From the NCBI GenBank assembly GCA_951802195.1, contig OX637628.1, forward strand, positions 310,001 to 374,000: a stretch of DNA of 64,000 bases, read 5' to 3'. The stretch's first letter is position 1; the number at the start of each line of letters is the position of its first letter. A program made the position numbers and the translations under genes. Origin of the DNA: Tausonia pullulans (taxonomy: Eukaryota; Basidiomycota; Tremellomycetes; Cystofilobasidiales; Mrakiaceae). Below the pieces are notes generated by a model, which did not search any database, was not told the origin of the DNA, and saw only the letters and a list, made by a program, of their open reading frames with translations. Of the stretch, positions 11,771 through 24,500 are shown piece after piece.

Positions 11771-13027
11771 GATGGGGTCCAGCTTGCTCTCTCTACTTCT
11801 CCTAGCCTTCTCCTCCACCTTACTTCTCGCCCCTTTAATTGTCGACGCCAGGCCGGCGACCCAGCTTGACAAGAACTCTCTCGCCCTCTCCCCTGTCGAC
11901 AGTCATTTCTGCGGCTATCATCGTGCGTCGGGCCGTCCATCATCTCTCTTGCTCCCCACACCCAACGCTGACTTCTGACTGGCTGTCGTCAGAATTCTAC
12001 TACTTGAAGAAGAAAGCATGTCTTGACAAGTATGTCCTTCCGTTCATCCCTTGTCTGTCTTCTGCTCGCCTGCTGAGTGCTGACGCTGAAGCTTGACAAC
12101 CCAGGGGCGGCGAGTGGGACCATCCCTCCCCCCCAAAGGGCGTCTGGTGCCCGAAAAAGTGGAGCTGGAGCAAGCGGTACAAGTAGGTCTACCTACTTGA
12201 TTTCCTATTCGAACGAGTCCCCTGCCTGATTTATGACGCCCAATCTGTCTCTGCTAGCGGTTGCGTCCCCGACCAACTGGAGGACGACAAGCCCGGACCC
12301 AACTGGTTTGTCCCCATTGATCCGACCCGGATGCTGTCTATCTGTCTGTCATGTTGCCCGACCGACTCTGGCGACCTTCTTTCTCTCTTCGCACTCCTCC
12401 AGTGACCGCGGCGGCAAATGGAACCACAAAAATGACTGCTGCGAGGAGCACCCTTCTGGCCCCAAGCCCTCGGGTCACTATGGCGGCGGCGGCGGCGGTC
12501 ATCACAATCGTCGTGATCAGGCCTTCTCTGTTCAAATGGCCACTCCTCTCGACGGACGAATTGACCCGAGCAGGTGCCCAAGCGGACTGACGGCGTGTCC
12601 CATAAAGCTTGGAGGCGTGAGTCCTCTCACCTAGTCAGCATCGAGTCACCAAGTCCTTACCGACCCGCCCTCGTAGCTCGACGACTGGGAGTGCCTCAAC
12701 CCGATGGAGGAGCTATCGTCCTGCGGTGGATGCGTCTCACTTGGGTGTGTCGTTTGCTGTCTGTCTGTCTTTTTCTCTCACTCACTCTGGTCATGAACTA
12801 CTACTGCAGTGTTGGCCAGGACTGCAATCTCATTAGCAAGGCTCGCACCGTCTCTTGCGACGTCGGTGTTTGCAAGGGTAGGTCTCCTTGATTTTGTCCC
12901 TGTCGCCGAGAGATCACTGACACGGACAACTTCTTCTGTAGTGCACTCCTGCCGCCGAGGCTTTCAGCCAAATGAGAACCAGACGGCTTGCGTCGCTTTC
13001 CTCACTATCGTCAAGCAGAACATCTAG
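11771..13027 (+). CDS. Secreted Cys-rich protein with CPL1-like domain
   Basis: A secreted protein with a hydrophobic signal peptide (MGSSLLSLLLLAFSSTLLLA) and a C-terminal CPL1-like domain, named after the Cryptococcus capsule-related secreted protein Cpl1. About seven short exons can be followed: FYYLKKKACLDK, then GGEWDHPSPPKGVWCPKKW, then GCVPDQLEDDKPGPNW, then a Gly/His stretch (HYGGGGGGHHNRRDQ), then CPSGLTACPIKLGG, then the domain core LDDWECLNPMEELSSCGGCV, GQDCNLISKARTVSCDVGVC and HSCRRGFQPNENQTACVAF. The Cys pattern CPxGLTACPI / ECLN / CGGC / DC / C-x-x-G-x-C is typical of the family. The stop is at 13025-13027. The start is set by the signal peptide. The biochemical role of the family is poorly known; in Cryptococcus it is linked to host interaction. 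Confidence 0.8.
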
Positions 13028-13274
13028 ACTGGGACGCGCACTTGTCCCTCCTTCCTTTCTTCTCAGCTCGGACTCGGCTCCGTTTCATCTCCTTTTCCTG
13101 CCTTGGATTCCTTGATGGACTTCTCTCTCGAATAAACTCCCTCTTCTTTGCTCTTTCCCCCCTCGTTCCTCTTTCCCCCCGTTTCTCTTTTGGTTGTTTG
13201 TCACATGCGATGAATAATTTGCCCTGAACACAAGAAACGAAGGACTCATTGTATCACACATGCACATCCCTTCC

Positions 13275-14102
13275 TCACTGCTCCAGCCAGAGTTCTCTGA
13301 ACTCGACCTTGATGCCGTCCCCCAGAGGAGAGCACGCCATAATGCCGACAAAGACCTCCTCGGCCCCGTCCCTCTGGAAGCCCGGGACATGTCGAAGCGC
13401 CATCCACGCGTCGTCGACTCGGGCAAAGATCATGACGTCCGCCTTCTCGCGCTTGATCTTCAGAGACACGGGCTTGCCGACGAGGGAAGCCGGCAGGGGG
13501 ACAAGGGACCTGGTTGCGCGGTAAGGTCAGGTCAGAGAACCTTTCGCTCATGCCCGTCCGTCTTGCCATCTACTCACCAATCCGACCATTCATTCGTGAC
13601 GACGACTGAGATCCAAGGCTTTCCCTCGTACATCTCGACGCCGCACTTGATCCAGGACTTCTCGGATTGGTGCACGATGAGGCCTGCCTGGTCGCTTGAT
13701 CGTTAAACAGGTGGAACAGGACGTCAGCGACTGCGAGCTGGACATATCTTACCCTCACGTTGCAATTCGACTAACTAGAGGTCCTTCCATTCGCCAGAAA
13801 GCGTCACACCCACGCTGAAGTTTTCCGTGGACGACCTGGAGAGAGGGAGACCGAGGATGGGCGCCGAGCGACGGTGCTCAGTCGGGGTCCGCCACCAATC
13901 GGTCTTTTTGAGGGTCTACAAAGCGGGAGATCTGGAGGTCAACAATGAGTACAGCGGTACTGGACAAGGCAGGCGAACAGCACTGAGGAGCCCGCACGTT
14001 GAATGAGATGGATAACCCGTCCGCGGCGACAGTCGGCGTGTAGGAGCCCGAGGCTTCCTTGTTACGGAAAGCCTTGAGGTCAGAAAAGACAACAGGGGGC
14101 AT
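13275..14102 (-). CDS. DUF1349 family protein (regulation of enolase 1-like)
   Basis: A small protein of about 200-220 residues in the DUF1349 family, whose members adopt a concanavalin-like beta-sandwich. Fungal members are often annotated as regulation of enolase protein 1; the true function is unknown. The first exon starts [20 protein letters not shown]. Middle exons include [34 protein letters not shown] and [17 protein letters not shown]. The last exon carries [17 protein letters not shown] and the family-typical ending [20 protein letters not shown], followed by RELWLEQ and a stop at 13275-13277. No signal peptide is apparent, so it is probably cytosolic. It is convergent with the CPL1-like gene, with about 250 bases between the stops. 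Confidence 0.75.
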
Positions 14103-15284
14103 GCGAGAGAACTAGTTGAATGCAGAAAGAGAGAGAGAGGGATGTGGTTGAAGAGTGAGATGAAGGAGACGAGTCGCTTGACGCGCTGGCCAGACGCAAG
14201 CGTTCTTGAGCAGAAGTTAAGCCGGGGCCGGGCGCTTGAGAAGCGCTGGACTTACAGCCATCAGATGACCAGTCATGTTGCCAGAAACGTCTATGTCATG
14301 CTCTCACAACCTTCGTCTGCCAATGAATTGATGGTGGTGGCACGGTCGAAGAAATCATGCAGTTTCCGTATCATGCAGTTTCCGTGTCTCTCGATTAGAC
14401 TCAGGGCTCGTAAGTCTCTAGATCGGCCGTCCGGCAGCTTTCCTTTGTGAAGTCGCGTGCTCGTTCGCATGGCACGAGGAAGGCGAATCGTTGTTGAGTT
14501 AAAAGGTGTGAGATGGTCCGGAGCACGCCTTTTCAAGGGCGGAACACGCCTTGAAGCACGAATGAGCGCGATCGATTAATAGCCCATTCCATAATATAGA
14601 TACATAGATAAAAAATAGTCCACGGGCAACTCGGGGATTGAGAAAAATGGTCTCTGAAGATCTAGGCCTTGGCAACAGGAGAAAGGGGAGAAGACGCCTG
14701 GGCTTGCGGTGGCGTGCGCATGTGCGCACTTGTTGGGTTCCGAAGATGTAACGTTCGCTCCACAGACAGACGGGGATCAGCCAATCCCTCAGGATGGCTG
14801 CTGAATGGGAAAATTATAAGAGATAAGGAACAGGGAGGGGAGAGCGGTACACAGGAGTATGCTTAGGCAAGCGGGAGGACCACGCTCTTCTGTCAATCAG
14901 TCACCATCTAGCGCGTGCATTGGAGAAACGGGCGTTAGGGAGGGGCCGCGGGGCGGTGCGGATCGAAAGAATGGCCGGAAATTTTGAACCAGCAGTCAGC
15001 GGCCAAAGATGAGGCGCGGCGCGGCGGCAATAGCGTCCGTCCACACCGACGTCGGTGGCCCCGCTTGATCACGACATCGCGGAGAGGGATGAGCAAGCAG
15101 GTGAAGTTATGAGTTGCTCGTTCATCCAGGCTTCTTTTATGAGCGAGTCGCCATCCTCCTTATAGCTCACTACCGACACTCACGATCCAAACCCTCATAC
15201 TCTCTCCCTCTCCGTTTTCCCTCTTGTTCTGCCGATTGACCGCACCCGCTGCCTTCGACGAACGACACACACCCTACTGCCAGC
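14103..15284. other. Intergenic: upstream regions of the DUF1349 and sulfate permease genes
   Basis: About 1.2 kb between divergently transcribed genes. It contains an AT-rich patch near 14560-14620 and GC-rich sequence near 14940-15050. The last 100 bases before the permease start are CT-rich, like a leader. No coding family, RNA gene or convincing repeat was seen. Confidence 0.4.
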
Positions 15285-18200
15285 CATGTCCGCCGGCCTT
15301 CAACCTGAACCGTCCACCGTCTCAAGCACATCGTCATCCATCCACTCTCCGGATGTCGAGCGCCAGGCACCCGTCTACCTTGAGGGTCAGGGCCGCATTC
15401 CCGTTGGCACGACGCCGCGCCAGCGGTCTGGCAACAAGCTCGTCCGAACGGCGAAGTGGGTTGTCGGCTACGATGACAACGCGCCCGAGTCAATCGGTAG
15501 CGAGCAGTGGCTCGGCGAGCTCTTTGAGAATCCCAAGGCCACCGCAGTCGCGTACTTCCGGGGTCTCTTCCCCTTCCTTCGCTGGCTTCCCAACTACGTG
15601 GGTATCTCATCTTCCTCTCGTTGCCTATCCGGTAGTTGTAGTGTGTGGCTCTCGCACTCCGCTAGTTGGAAGTGCCCACGCAAGAGGATCAGGGCGCTCG
15701 ACGACTGACCTCTCGCTTCTCTTTCTCTTCCTGATCTAGAACTTGACTTGGCTTGTCGGTGACCTCATCGCTGGTATTACGGTCGGTATGGTTCTTGTCC
15801 CTCAATCGTGAGTGATTCGTCAATGCTCGCCATCGAACGGGTGTGGCTTCGCGAATTCGAGGGATTCGTGGGCAGATGATGACATGCCGCATCGTTTTCC
15901 TGCTTGCCTTTCTCAGGATGTCGTACGCGAAGCTCGCCGGTCTCGCTCCCGAGTTTGGCCTCTACTCTTCGTTCGCCGGTGTCGTCATTTATGCTTTCTG
16001 TGGGTTTACTTTCCCTCCCTATTTGTGACGTATTCGAGGCGAAGGGGACGCGGGGCTAGGCTAATCTCGTAAATGCCATCTTCCCTTCCTAACTTCCTTG
16101 TCTTAGTTGCAACCTCCAAGGATGTCTCCATCGGACCCGTTGCTGTCATGTCTCTCCAGACCGGTCGCATTGTTGCCGACGTCATCGCTTCCCACGGCAA
16201 GAAGGTGAGAACTCTCTCCCTCATCTCCAGATTTGCGTGGCTGATGGTCCTACTTGGATATCTCGCCAGTACGCTCCCGAAGTCATTGCTACTGCTGTCG
16301 CGTTCATCTGTGGCTTCATCGTCCTTGGCATTGGACTACTTCGCCTCGGATGGATCGTCGAGTTTATCCCCGTTCCTGCCGTCGCTGGTTTTATGACGGG
16401 TTCCGCTATTGTGAGTTCGCCTTCGACGGGCTGTGCGCTGCGGTGGCGTGCTCGCATATACAGTCCCCTTCTGCCTCTCTCTCATTACTAACCTCTCCTC
16501 TCCTCCCTCAGAACATCGCCGCTGGTCAGGTCCCTGGTCTGCTCGGTATCTCCAAGCTTTTCGATACGAAGGCCGCCACCTACAAGGTCATTATCAACAC
16601 GCTCAAGTTCCTCCCCCACACCAAGCTCGATGCGGCTTTTGGAATCCCCGCTCTATTTGGTTAGTCTCCAGGCGTGCAAGTGTCTCACTCCCCCCCCCCC
16701 CCCCCCTCATACTTCGTCTTCCCTACTGACCCTTCTCTCTATCCTACCCGTTAACAGGCCTTTACCTCATCAAGTGGACCTGCAACGCGGTTGAGAAGCG
16801 CAGCCCCAAATACAAGCGGGTCGCATTCTTCGTCTCGGTCCTCCGCAACGCTTTCATTCTCATCATCTTCACCATCGCCTCGTGGAAGATCACGTACCAC
16901 AAGAAGCCCACGCCCATCAGCATTCTTGGTACTGTCCCATCGGGCTTCAAGCACATGGGCCAACCGTACATCACGAGCGAGTTGATCTCCGCCTTCGCCG
17001 GCAAGATCCCCGTCGCGACCATCATCCTCCTTCTCGAGCACATCTCCATCTCAAAGTCCTTCGGCCGCCTCAATAACTACAAGATTGACCCCAATCAGGA
17101 GCTCATTGCTATCGGCGTCACCAATACGCTCGGCTCTCTCTTCAATGCCTACCCGGCTACCGGCTCTTTCTCCCGCTCGGCGCTCAAGTCCAAGTCTGGT
17201 GTTCGCACTCCTGCTGCCGGATGGCCGACCGCCATCTGCGTCCTTATTGCCCTTTACGCCCTCACCGATGCGTTCTTCTACATCCCGAACGCCGTCCTCT
17301 CCGCCATTATCATTCACGCTGTCGCCGACCTCGTTGTCTCTCCGCGCGGCGCCTACGCCTTCTGGCGCGTTTCGCCGTTCGAGTTCTTCATCTGGCTTGC
17401 TGCCGTTCTGGTCTCCGTGTTCTCGACGATCGAGAATGGCATCTACACTTCCCTCGCCGCTTCGCTCGTCCTCCTCCTTTTCCGGATTGCTAAGCCTGGA
17501 GGGGCCTTCCTCGGTCGTGTCCGTGTCGGCATCGAGTCCAAGGCTGAGGAGGGCCGCGGTAACGCGCCTCGCGAGTTCCGAGAGTAAGCAGTCTTATTTT
17601 TACTCTTATGTCTGCTCGCCCCATATTGACCATTCTCTTCCTGGACTATTTTCAGCGTCTACGTCCCCCTTGACACCGGCAAGACCAATGGCGTCGCCAA
17701 CCCGCACGTCAAGGTCGAGCTGCCCCCTCCCGGGATTGTTATTTACCGATTCGAGGAGTCTTTCATCTACCCGAACGCGTCCCACCACAACTCCAGGCTC
17801 GTCGATTACGTCAAGCAGAACACCCGCCGCGGCCGCGACGAAACTACCACCAAACTCGGCGACCGCCCTTGGAATGACCCGGGACCCAACCGGTGGAGCA
17901 AGAAAGCCCTTGAGGAGGCGCACAGGCGCGCTGCTGCAGACGAAACCCAAACGCTCGAAATTATTCGTGCTGTCGTCCTCGACTTCCAGGCCGTTGCCAA
18001 CCTCGATACCGTGAGTCTGACCTCACGCCTCCCTAATCAACGACTCCCTTCTAACATCACATTTCCTTCAGACTGGAGTTCAGAACCTCGTCGACACTCG
18101 CAAGGAGATTGAGCGCTGGGCCGACGCTCCTGTATCATTCCACTTCTCCGGCGTCATCTCTCCTTGGGTCCAACGTGCCCTCATCGCCGGTGGCTTTGGC

Positions 18201-18488
18201 GCGGGAAACCCCAACGCCGACATTCCCATTGAGGTCGCCAACGTCACGTCCCATCAGGCCGAGGCGGCCGCCTCGGTCCAGCCGACGGAACTTGAGCTCA
18301 ACGACGGCTTGATCGAGCGGACTCGCTCCCGGGGTGTTCTTAGCGAGAAGGATAAAGCCGACCTCAAGAGCAGGTCGAATAGCCAGGACAGCTTCGAGCC
18401 TCTTGTCTCGACAGTTACCCCTTTCTTCCACTTCGACCTCGCCGAGGCAGTGCGGGCAGCTGAGGCTGAGGTCAAGGCTCGTCGCTAA
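15285..18488 (+). CDS. SUL1: SulP-family sulfate permease with STAS domain
   Basis: A plasma-membrane high-affinity sulfate transporter of the SLC26/SulP family, feeding sulfur assimilation. The start MSAGLQPEPSTVSSTSSS begins a hydrophilic N-terminus; membrane segments follow from NLTWLVGDLIAGITVGMVLV. Conserved blocks include VPQSMSYAKLAGLAPEFGLY, SKDVSIGPVAVMSLQTGRI, VPAVAGFMTGSAI, GQVPGLLGI, HISISKSFGRLNNYKI and ATGSFSRSALKSKSGVRTPA. The cytoplasmic STAS domain at the C-terminus contains GIVIYRFEESFIYPNASH and VVLDFQAVANLDTTGVQNL. The stop is at 18486-18488. About eight introns are visible; one (16662-16757) contains a 17-base C run. The protein is full length (roughly 800 residues). The symbol follows the yeast orthologue family; SUL1 and SUL2 cannot be distinguished from sequence. 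Confidence 0.92.
16690..16706 (+). repeat. C17 homopolymer in a SUL1 intron
   Basis: An uninterrupted run of 17 C on the sense strand in the intron between ALFG and LYLIKW of the sulfate permease, upstream of a CT-rich acceptor region. Confidence 0.9.
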
Positions 18489-18916
18489 ACTCCCGGCATT
18501 CCTCTTCTTTGTTCTATTTTGATTATTTCAGGGGCTACGTTCTCTCGATTTTCACATCAAGCATCATTTGCCTGCCTCATTAACTCTCTCTTGTTCTCGC
18601 TCGCCATACTTTGTAACGACATGATGTCCATTTCTTCATCTATTCTCCCAATTATATTGAAATCAAGTATTCGTGCCTTCAATTCGAAACATGAACTTGG
18701 GCAAGCAAGCATGGCGACTCGGCTCCGATAGTCAAGCTCAGACCTCCGGGACTTGTGTCACGGCCATCTCATCGGCGAAAGCGAGCCGCCATTGAAACGG
18801 CGCAAAACTCCGTCCTTCATCCCGTCGACGCCTCCCTTCCGCCCTTTATCCAGGCAAGAAGCTCAATGACTCCCTCTCTTCCAACTTCCACGATCCCCTT
18901 CCCTCCTCTTGCCAGC
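18489..18916. other. Intergenic: SUL1 3' flank and GH16 gene upstream region
   Basis: About 430 bases between two genes on the plus strand. The first part is T-rich, fitting the terminator and polyadenylation region of the permease. The second part is the CT-rich leader of the GH16 gene and holds an in-frame upstream ATG (18866) that could lengthen its N-terminus by 17 residues. No separate gene was seen. Confidence 0.45.
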
Positions 18917-21163
18917 ATGTGGCCCTGCGCATTCTTCATCTTCGCCTTCGCTAGCCACTATGTTTCCGCCCACATTCTCTCGTCATCGTCTTCTTCTACT
19001 GCCTACGACGGAGTTGCCTTAGCTTCCAATCTCACAGTGATCGACCCCACCACCCCTACTTTAGATGGCATCCGGAAGCGAGGGTCGACGTGGTATCTCG
19101 AAGACGATTTTGGCACAGGCGTCGACTTCTTTAAGTGAGCTAGCTGCCTTCAACCGCCGTCACTCTCTCAAGCCTTGATCTACCATATTGACGACCTCTC
19201 AGCGGCTGGAATTTCTGGAACCACTCTTACGACGGGCCAGACCCCACCCTCGGAGCCGTCAAGTTAGTTGCGTCCTTCTCTTTGCTTGTCTGTTCCATTT
19301 TTGCGCGCGGCTGGCTGATAAGACGGACCCATCTCGATTCAGCTACCAAGGCGTCGACGACGCCTGGCGCAAGGGTCTCGTCTACATCGACGGCTCCGAT
19401 GGTCTCCCAGTCATGCAAGCCGACCACTGGACGCAGCTCGCCCCAGGAGCCTACCGCGACTCGTGAGTTTATCTGATTGTCAGGTGACTTTTCAGCTGAT
19501 GAGATGAGAGCCGAGCTCCGCCCATAGGGTCCGGATTACGACGAAGAAGTCGTACGACGGCGGCCTGTTCATTGTCGACTTGGCCCACATGCCGGTGGGC
19601 TGCTCACTCTGGCCGGGTGAGTCGACAGTCCTGCGATCTACGCCTCATGAGCTGATGCGTTTATTATCTTTAGCGGTTTGGACATTTGGTGACGACTGGC
19701 CGAGCAACGGAGAGGTCCGTCTATGACACTCCATATCAGCAACCGAAGCTGATGTCACTGCTTTTACGTCCAAACGTCCTCTGACAGATCGACATCGTCG
19801 TCAGTCAATTTCTAAGTGCGCTTGCAGCATCAGGCCATGTTCATAATCCAGCCTTTAATATTCCATAGGAGGGTATCAACCTACAGCAGGTCAACCAGGT
19901 ATTGTATCGTCGCCATCCAGGCTATCGGTGCAGCTCCCCCCTGCTGATCGAGACCAATTGACAGATGGTCCTTCACACTGAGCCGGGCTGCTACTTGACG
20001 AGCCCAGGTGGTAAGTTGGGCCTTTCACAACGTCGCCGCGTGTCCGATTTTAACGGGTAATTCCCCGTTGGCCCTCAAATAGCCTTCACTGGAACGACGC
20101 TCGTGAGTTCACTGTCCCACGACAGGCTTGCTCTCTGACCGCGCCCCTACCTCCCCCCTACTAATCAGAGCACCGACTGTGGCCTCGGATCGGAGGGCGG
20201 CTGCCAGATTCAAGATACAGCCAGTCCCAACACCTTCGGCGTTGGTTTCAACAGTCGTTCGTCCTCTGGTGGTAGACCAAAGTTATCTGACTTCGACTGA
20301 CCCTTAGTGCTTTTGCTAGAGGGAGGAGGCGTTTACGCCATGCTCTGGTGCGATTTCGGCTGGCTCTCTTCATACACTGGTCCTGGCTGATGAACCTCCT
20401 CGCATTCTCCCCTCCAGGGACACTGACGGCATCAAGATCTGGTCGTGGGCCCCTTGGAATGTCCCTCGCAACATCCGCGACCAAGCCCCTGATCCAACGA
20501 CGTGGGGCTGGCCCGCTGGAGCCTGGAGTTGATTTCTCGCCTCAACTTCGTGAAGCAGGGGGCAGAGCTGTTGCTGATGTCTTTCGACCCAACAGTCTCG
20601 ACGAGCTGTGCCCCTCTCTCTCGGTACTTCTCTAAGCACAGACTCGTCCTGAGTACGTGCGCCTCTCATCTGGCCTCCGCATGTGTTTGAACTGCAGATT
20701 GACGATGACGGACAATCTCTGTAGATATCGCCATCTGGTCAGTCCCCCCTTGCCTTCTCCTGACTGTGACCCTAGCTGATGTCCTCCCATCTCTCTTAGC
20801 GGCAACTGGGCCGGCGAACCCTCCGTGTTTACCTCTTCCGGCTGCCCAGGGTCCTGCATCGACCAGGTCGCTAACCCAAACAACTATCAAAACGCCTATT
20901 TTAAGATACGCTCAGTATGTACCCTTAGCCCCTTTCAATCCTCTGTCTCTGCCTTTATTTGTTCTTCCTTCCCCGCCTTAATCATTATGCAGATCCGTAT
21001 CTACAGCATCCAGGGCCTCTCAGCAGCCGTGCAGGGGCTTGCGGCGCACTCGAAGGCGGCGTCGTCAGACGAGAGGCTGAGGGCGAGCACTGCATGGTTG
21101 AGTGGTCACAGTCAGCTGGCTTGGGTCGTGGTAGGGACCTTGGCTCTGTTGCAGGCGATCTGA
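18917..21163 (+). CDS. GH16 beta-glucanase-like cell-wall glycosidase, GPI-type tail
   Basis: A secreted glycoside hydrolase family 16 protein, expected to cut or remodel beta-1,3(1,4)/1,6-glucans of the wall. The signal peptide is MWPCAFFIFAFASHYVSAH (an upstream in-frame ATG at 18866 is possible). Ordered blocks are STWYLEDDFGTGVDFF, NGWNFWNHSYDGPDPTLGAV, NYQGVDDAWRKGLVYID, SVRITTKKSYDGGLFIVDL, HMPVGCSLWPAVWTFG and the catalytic ExDxxE motif in WPSNGEIDIVEGINLQQVNQ, split by an intron. Next come LHTEPGCYLTSPG, NTFGVGFNSLGGGVYAMLW and WSWAPWNVPRNIRDQAPDP, then NIAIWGNWAGEPSVF and GCPGSCIDQVANPNNYQNAY. The C-terminus (LAWVVVGTLALLQAI) is a hydrophobic GPI-signal-like segment. The stop is at 21161-21163. 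The gene is very intron-rich, with several exons under 60 nt. Both catalytic Glu residues are present. Confidence 0.85.
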
Positions 21164-21557
21164 GATGATGAGAGCGTGGGGCGTGTTTCTCTGGGATTCA
21201 CTTGTGCTTTTGTTGCTGTCCTCGTCAGAGGACTCGCTCGTTAGAGTCGTTGCGGCCGTTTGTGAGGGAAGCCCGTAGGGCTGGACTGTTTGAGCGTCCA
21301 TAATCTAGGCGCAAATATGACCGCATCGGCGCTAGAATTGAAAACCGAGTCAAGGCGCTCGTGGTGGTTGCCAGTCTGGTCGAGGAGCAACAAAGAAGTC
21401 AGTCGCGAGGCGAAACACGCGCGTGCGCACCTCGCCTCGCGCGAAGAGGGCGAGGTGTCAACAACGCGTCGGTCGATCAGCAGCTGCTTCCTTTCCAACT
21501 ACCACCACCGCGGCCGAGCTCCTCCGTTCCCCAAGCCTTTCAACCGCATCCTTCGTC
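21164..21557. other. Intergenic: GH16 3' flank and SMC2 upstream region
   Basis: About 390 bases between two plus-strand genes. I see no coding signal of its own, no repeat and no RNA gene. The last 60 bases before the SMC2 start are CT-rich. Confidence 0.45.
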
Positions 21558-24500
21558 ATGAGGATAGAGGAGCTTATCCTTGAGGGGTTCAAGTCCTACC
21601 CTGTCCGGACGAGCATCAAGGGCTGGGACTCGTCTTTCAATGTGTGTCCGCGGCACCTCTCCCTTCCTCCCTTTATTCTATGTCCAAGACTCCTCGAGCT
21701 CTGGACAACCGTGCTGACTTGTCTATCACGCATTCAGGCCATCACGGGTCTCAACGGATCGGGTCAGTCCTTGGCGATTAGAAGAGAATTCGACTGCTGT
21801 TCTACCTCGCTGACGTCCGCCGCTCTCTCCAATTGCGTCGCCTTACTTGTTCAGGAAAGAGTAACATCCTCGATGCCATCTGCTTCGTCCTCGGAATCAC
21901 CAACATGACCTCGGTACGGTTGAAGCATCTAACGACTCTAATAACTCCTGTGACCTGACGCACTCGTTTCTCCAGGTCCGAGCCTCGAACCTGCTCGACT
22001 TGATCTACAAGCGTGGTCAGGCTGGAGTTACCAAGGCCTCCGTCACCATCATCTTCGACAACTCAGACCGGTCAACTTCGCCTGTTGGGTTCGAGAATCA
22101 CCGGCAAATCACCGTCACGCGTCAGGTGAGTGCAGTCATCGGAGGAGAGAAGCGGAGGAGCGGAGGGGAGGACGCGCGGCGAGGCATGACGCGCCTGGTC
22201 TTCCTCTTGCCTCTTTGTTTGCAACGCGTCCTGCTCACCAAACCAGACACATTTTCCCCTCTCTCTCTCTATCCTGAGACCGATTGCTAACTTGGATGCC
22301 CCCTGCCAGATTGCCGTCGGCGGACTCACTAAGTACCTCCTCAACGGGCACAAGTCGACGCTCCAAACGCTCCAGAATCTCTTTCAGTCGGTCCAGCTCA
22401 ACATCAACAACCCCAATTTCCTCATCATGCAAGGCAAGATCACCAAGGTTCTAAACATGAAGCCTCAGGAAATCTTGGGGATGGTTGAGGAGGCGAGCGG
22501 GACGCGCATGTTTGAAGATCGGAAGGATAAGGCTGTCAAGACGATGGCGAAAAAGGACAAGAAGGTCGGGGAGATGGAGGCGGTGAGTTCCGTCATGACC
22601 TCTCCTGCGCGCGATGTAGTGTGTCACTGATTGCCCCTCATCTACACATATGCTTAGATCCTCAACGAGGAGATCATCCCCAAGCTCGACGCCCTGCGCG
22701 CTGAAAAGCGCGCGTTTCTTGCCTTCCAGAAAGCCACCTCAGAGCTCGAGCGTCTCGAGCGGACCGTGCGTGCAGCTGAGTGGCAGGAGACGACACGCCG
22801 GCATGTCAAGTCGGAGGAGCTCCTCCTCAAGACGCGGGGTGCACTTGAGGAGCGGCGCGCTCAGAAGGGCTGGCTCGAGGACAAGCAGCACCGGATGGAG
22901 CGAGAGGTGGCTGACATTTTGAAGAAGCGGGAGAAAGAGCTCGCCAAGGGCGGCAAGCTAGCTGCGCTGCAGGAGACAGTGAAAGAGCTCGGGCTGGGGA
23001 GGGAGAAGATCAAGACCCAGCTCGAGCTCAAAAACTCGGGCATTGCAGATGAGGAGGAGCGCGTCAAATCTCTACAGGAGGGCATGAAGGAGGTGCGCTG
23101 TTATTTCATTTGCTCAAGCGCTCTCGCTGGCAACTCTTTGCTGACAGTACCTCGCTTTCCTACCAGATCGAGGCGTCTCGCGGCCCGCGATCCGAGCTCG
23201 CCACCTCGTCCGCCGAGACCTATGCCTCCCTTAAGGCCACTTTTGACGCGACGATGGCCAAGGTTGCCTCGGACGAAGAGCTCCTCCAGACGCTCCTCAC
23301 AGGTCTCACCTCCTCCTCCTCGGACGAAGCCGCGGGAGGCTACATGGGCCAACTCGCCGAGGCCAAGGCGCGGCTTGCTCAGGCAGGCACTGAGGCTGAC
23401 CAGGCCAAGATGCGGATTGAGCACGGCGAGCGGGAGCTCAAAGAGAAGGAGCCTCGGGCGAAGAAGGCTGAGAAGGAAGGGTCTGGTCTGGCACAGGAGC
23501 TCGAAGCAGCACGTGTGACCAAAGCTGAGCTCGAAGCGGCCATCTCCAAGCTCGACTGGGACGAGGAGGAGGAGAAGACGCTGCTCGAGCGGAAGACGGA
23601 GATTCAGGGCAAGATGAATCAGCTCATGGAGGTCGGTCGCCAGCTCCCTTCCAATATGCCACTAAGCATGCTAATTTTGAGGCATATCCGATTGCAGCAA
23701 CGCGATTCCGTCAAGTCCCGTCTGGCGTCGATCGACTTCTCCTACTCCGATCCCGTCCCTCACTTTGACCGGACCAAGGTCAAAGGGTTAGTCGCCAACC
23801 TCGTTGAATTAGACGAGGCCAATTTCAAGGACACGACGGCCCTCGAAATCTGTGCTGGAGGTCGGCTGTATAACGTCATCGTCGAGGACGAGAAAGTGGC
23901 CGCCCAGCTGCTCAGCAACAAGGGTAGCCTCAAGAAGCGTGTCACTTTGCTCCCGTTGAACAAGATCCAGCCGTTCGTCATCCCTGAGGAGGTTCGTCCC
24001 ATACCCGTTCTCGCGCTTGAAGATCACAAGTCCTGATTGAATTTGCGGGCTTGTGTGGTCGAGTAGAAAGTTGCTGCCGCAGAGAAGATTGCCCCTGGCC
24101 GCGTCAACACAGCTATCTCGCTCGTCGGCTACCCAGAGGAGGTTTCGACGGCCATGGCCTACGTTTTTGGCGGCGCCTTCATCTGTACAGACAAGGAGGC
24201 TGCCAACAAGGTCACGTTTAACAAAGCCATAGGTGTTAAGACCATCACAGTTGAGGGTGACGTCTACGACCCGTCGGGGTCGCTCTCTGGTGGTGCGGCG
24301 CCCAAGGGTGGAGGAGTCCTCGTCCAGGTACAAAAGATCCGAGCGATCGGTGGCGAGCTCAAGGAGCTTAAGGCGGAGCTCGCGAAAGTCGATGGCCAGC
24401 TTCAGGGTGCCAAGGTTGTCATCGACAAGTTCCGCAAAGCGAAGCGCGAGCTTGACCTCAAGTCCCATGAGGTCGGTCTCCTCGAGGAGCAGGTCAACGG

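Noticed and set aside
17085-18014. 309-codon plus-strand frame rich in Ser, Pro and Leu
   Set aside because: It is the +1 shadow of the sulfate permease, whose true frame shows conserved SulP and STAS blocks.
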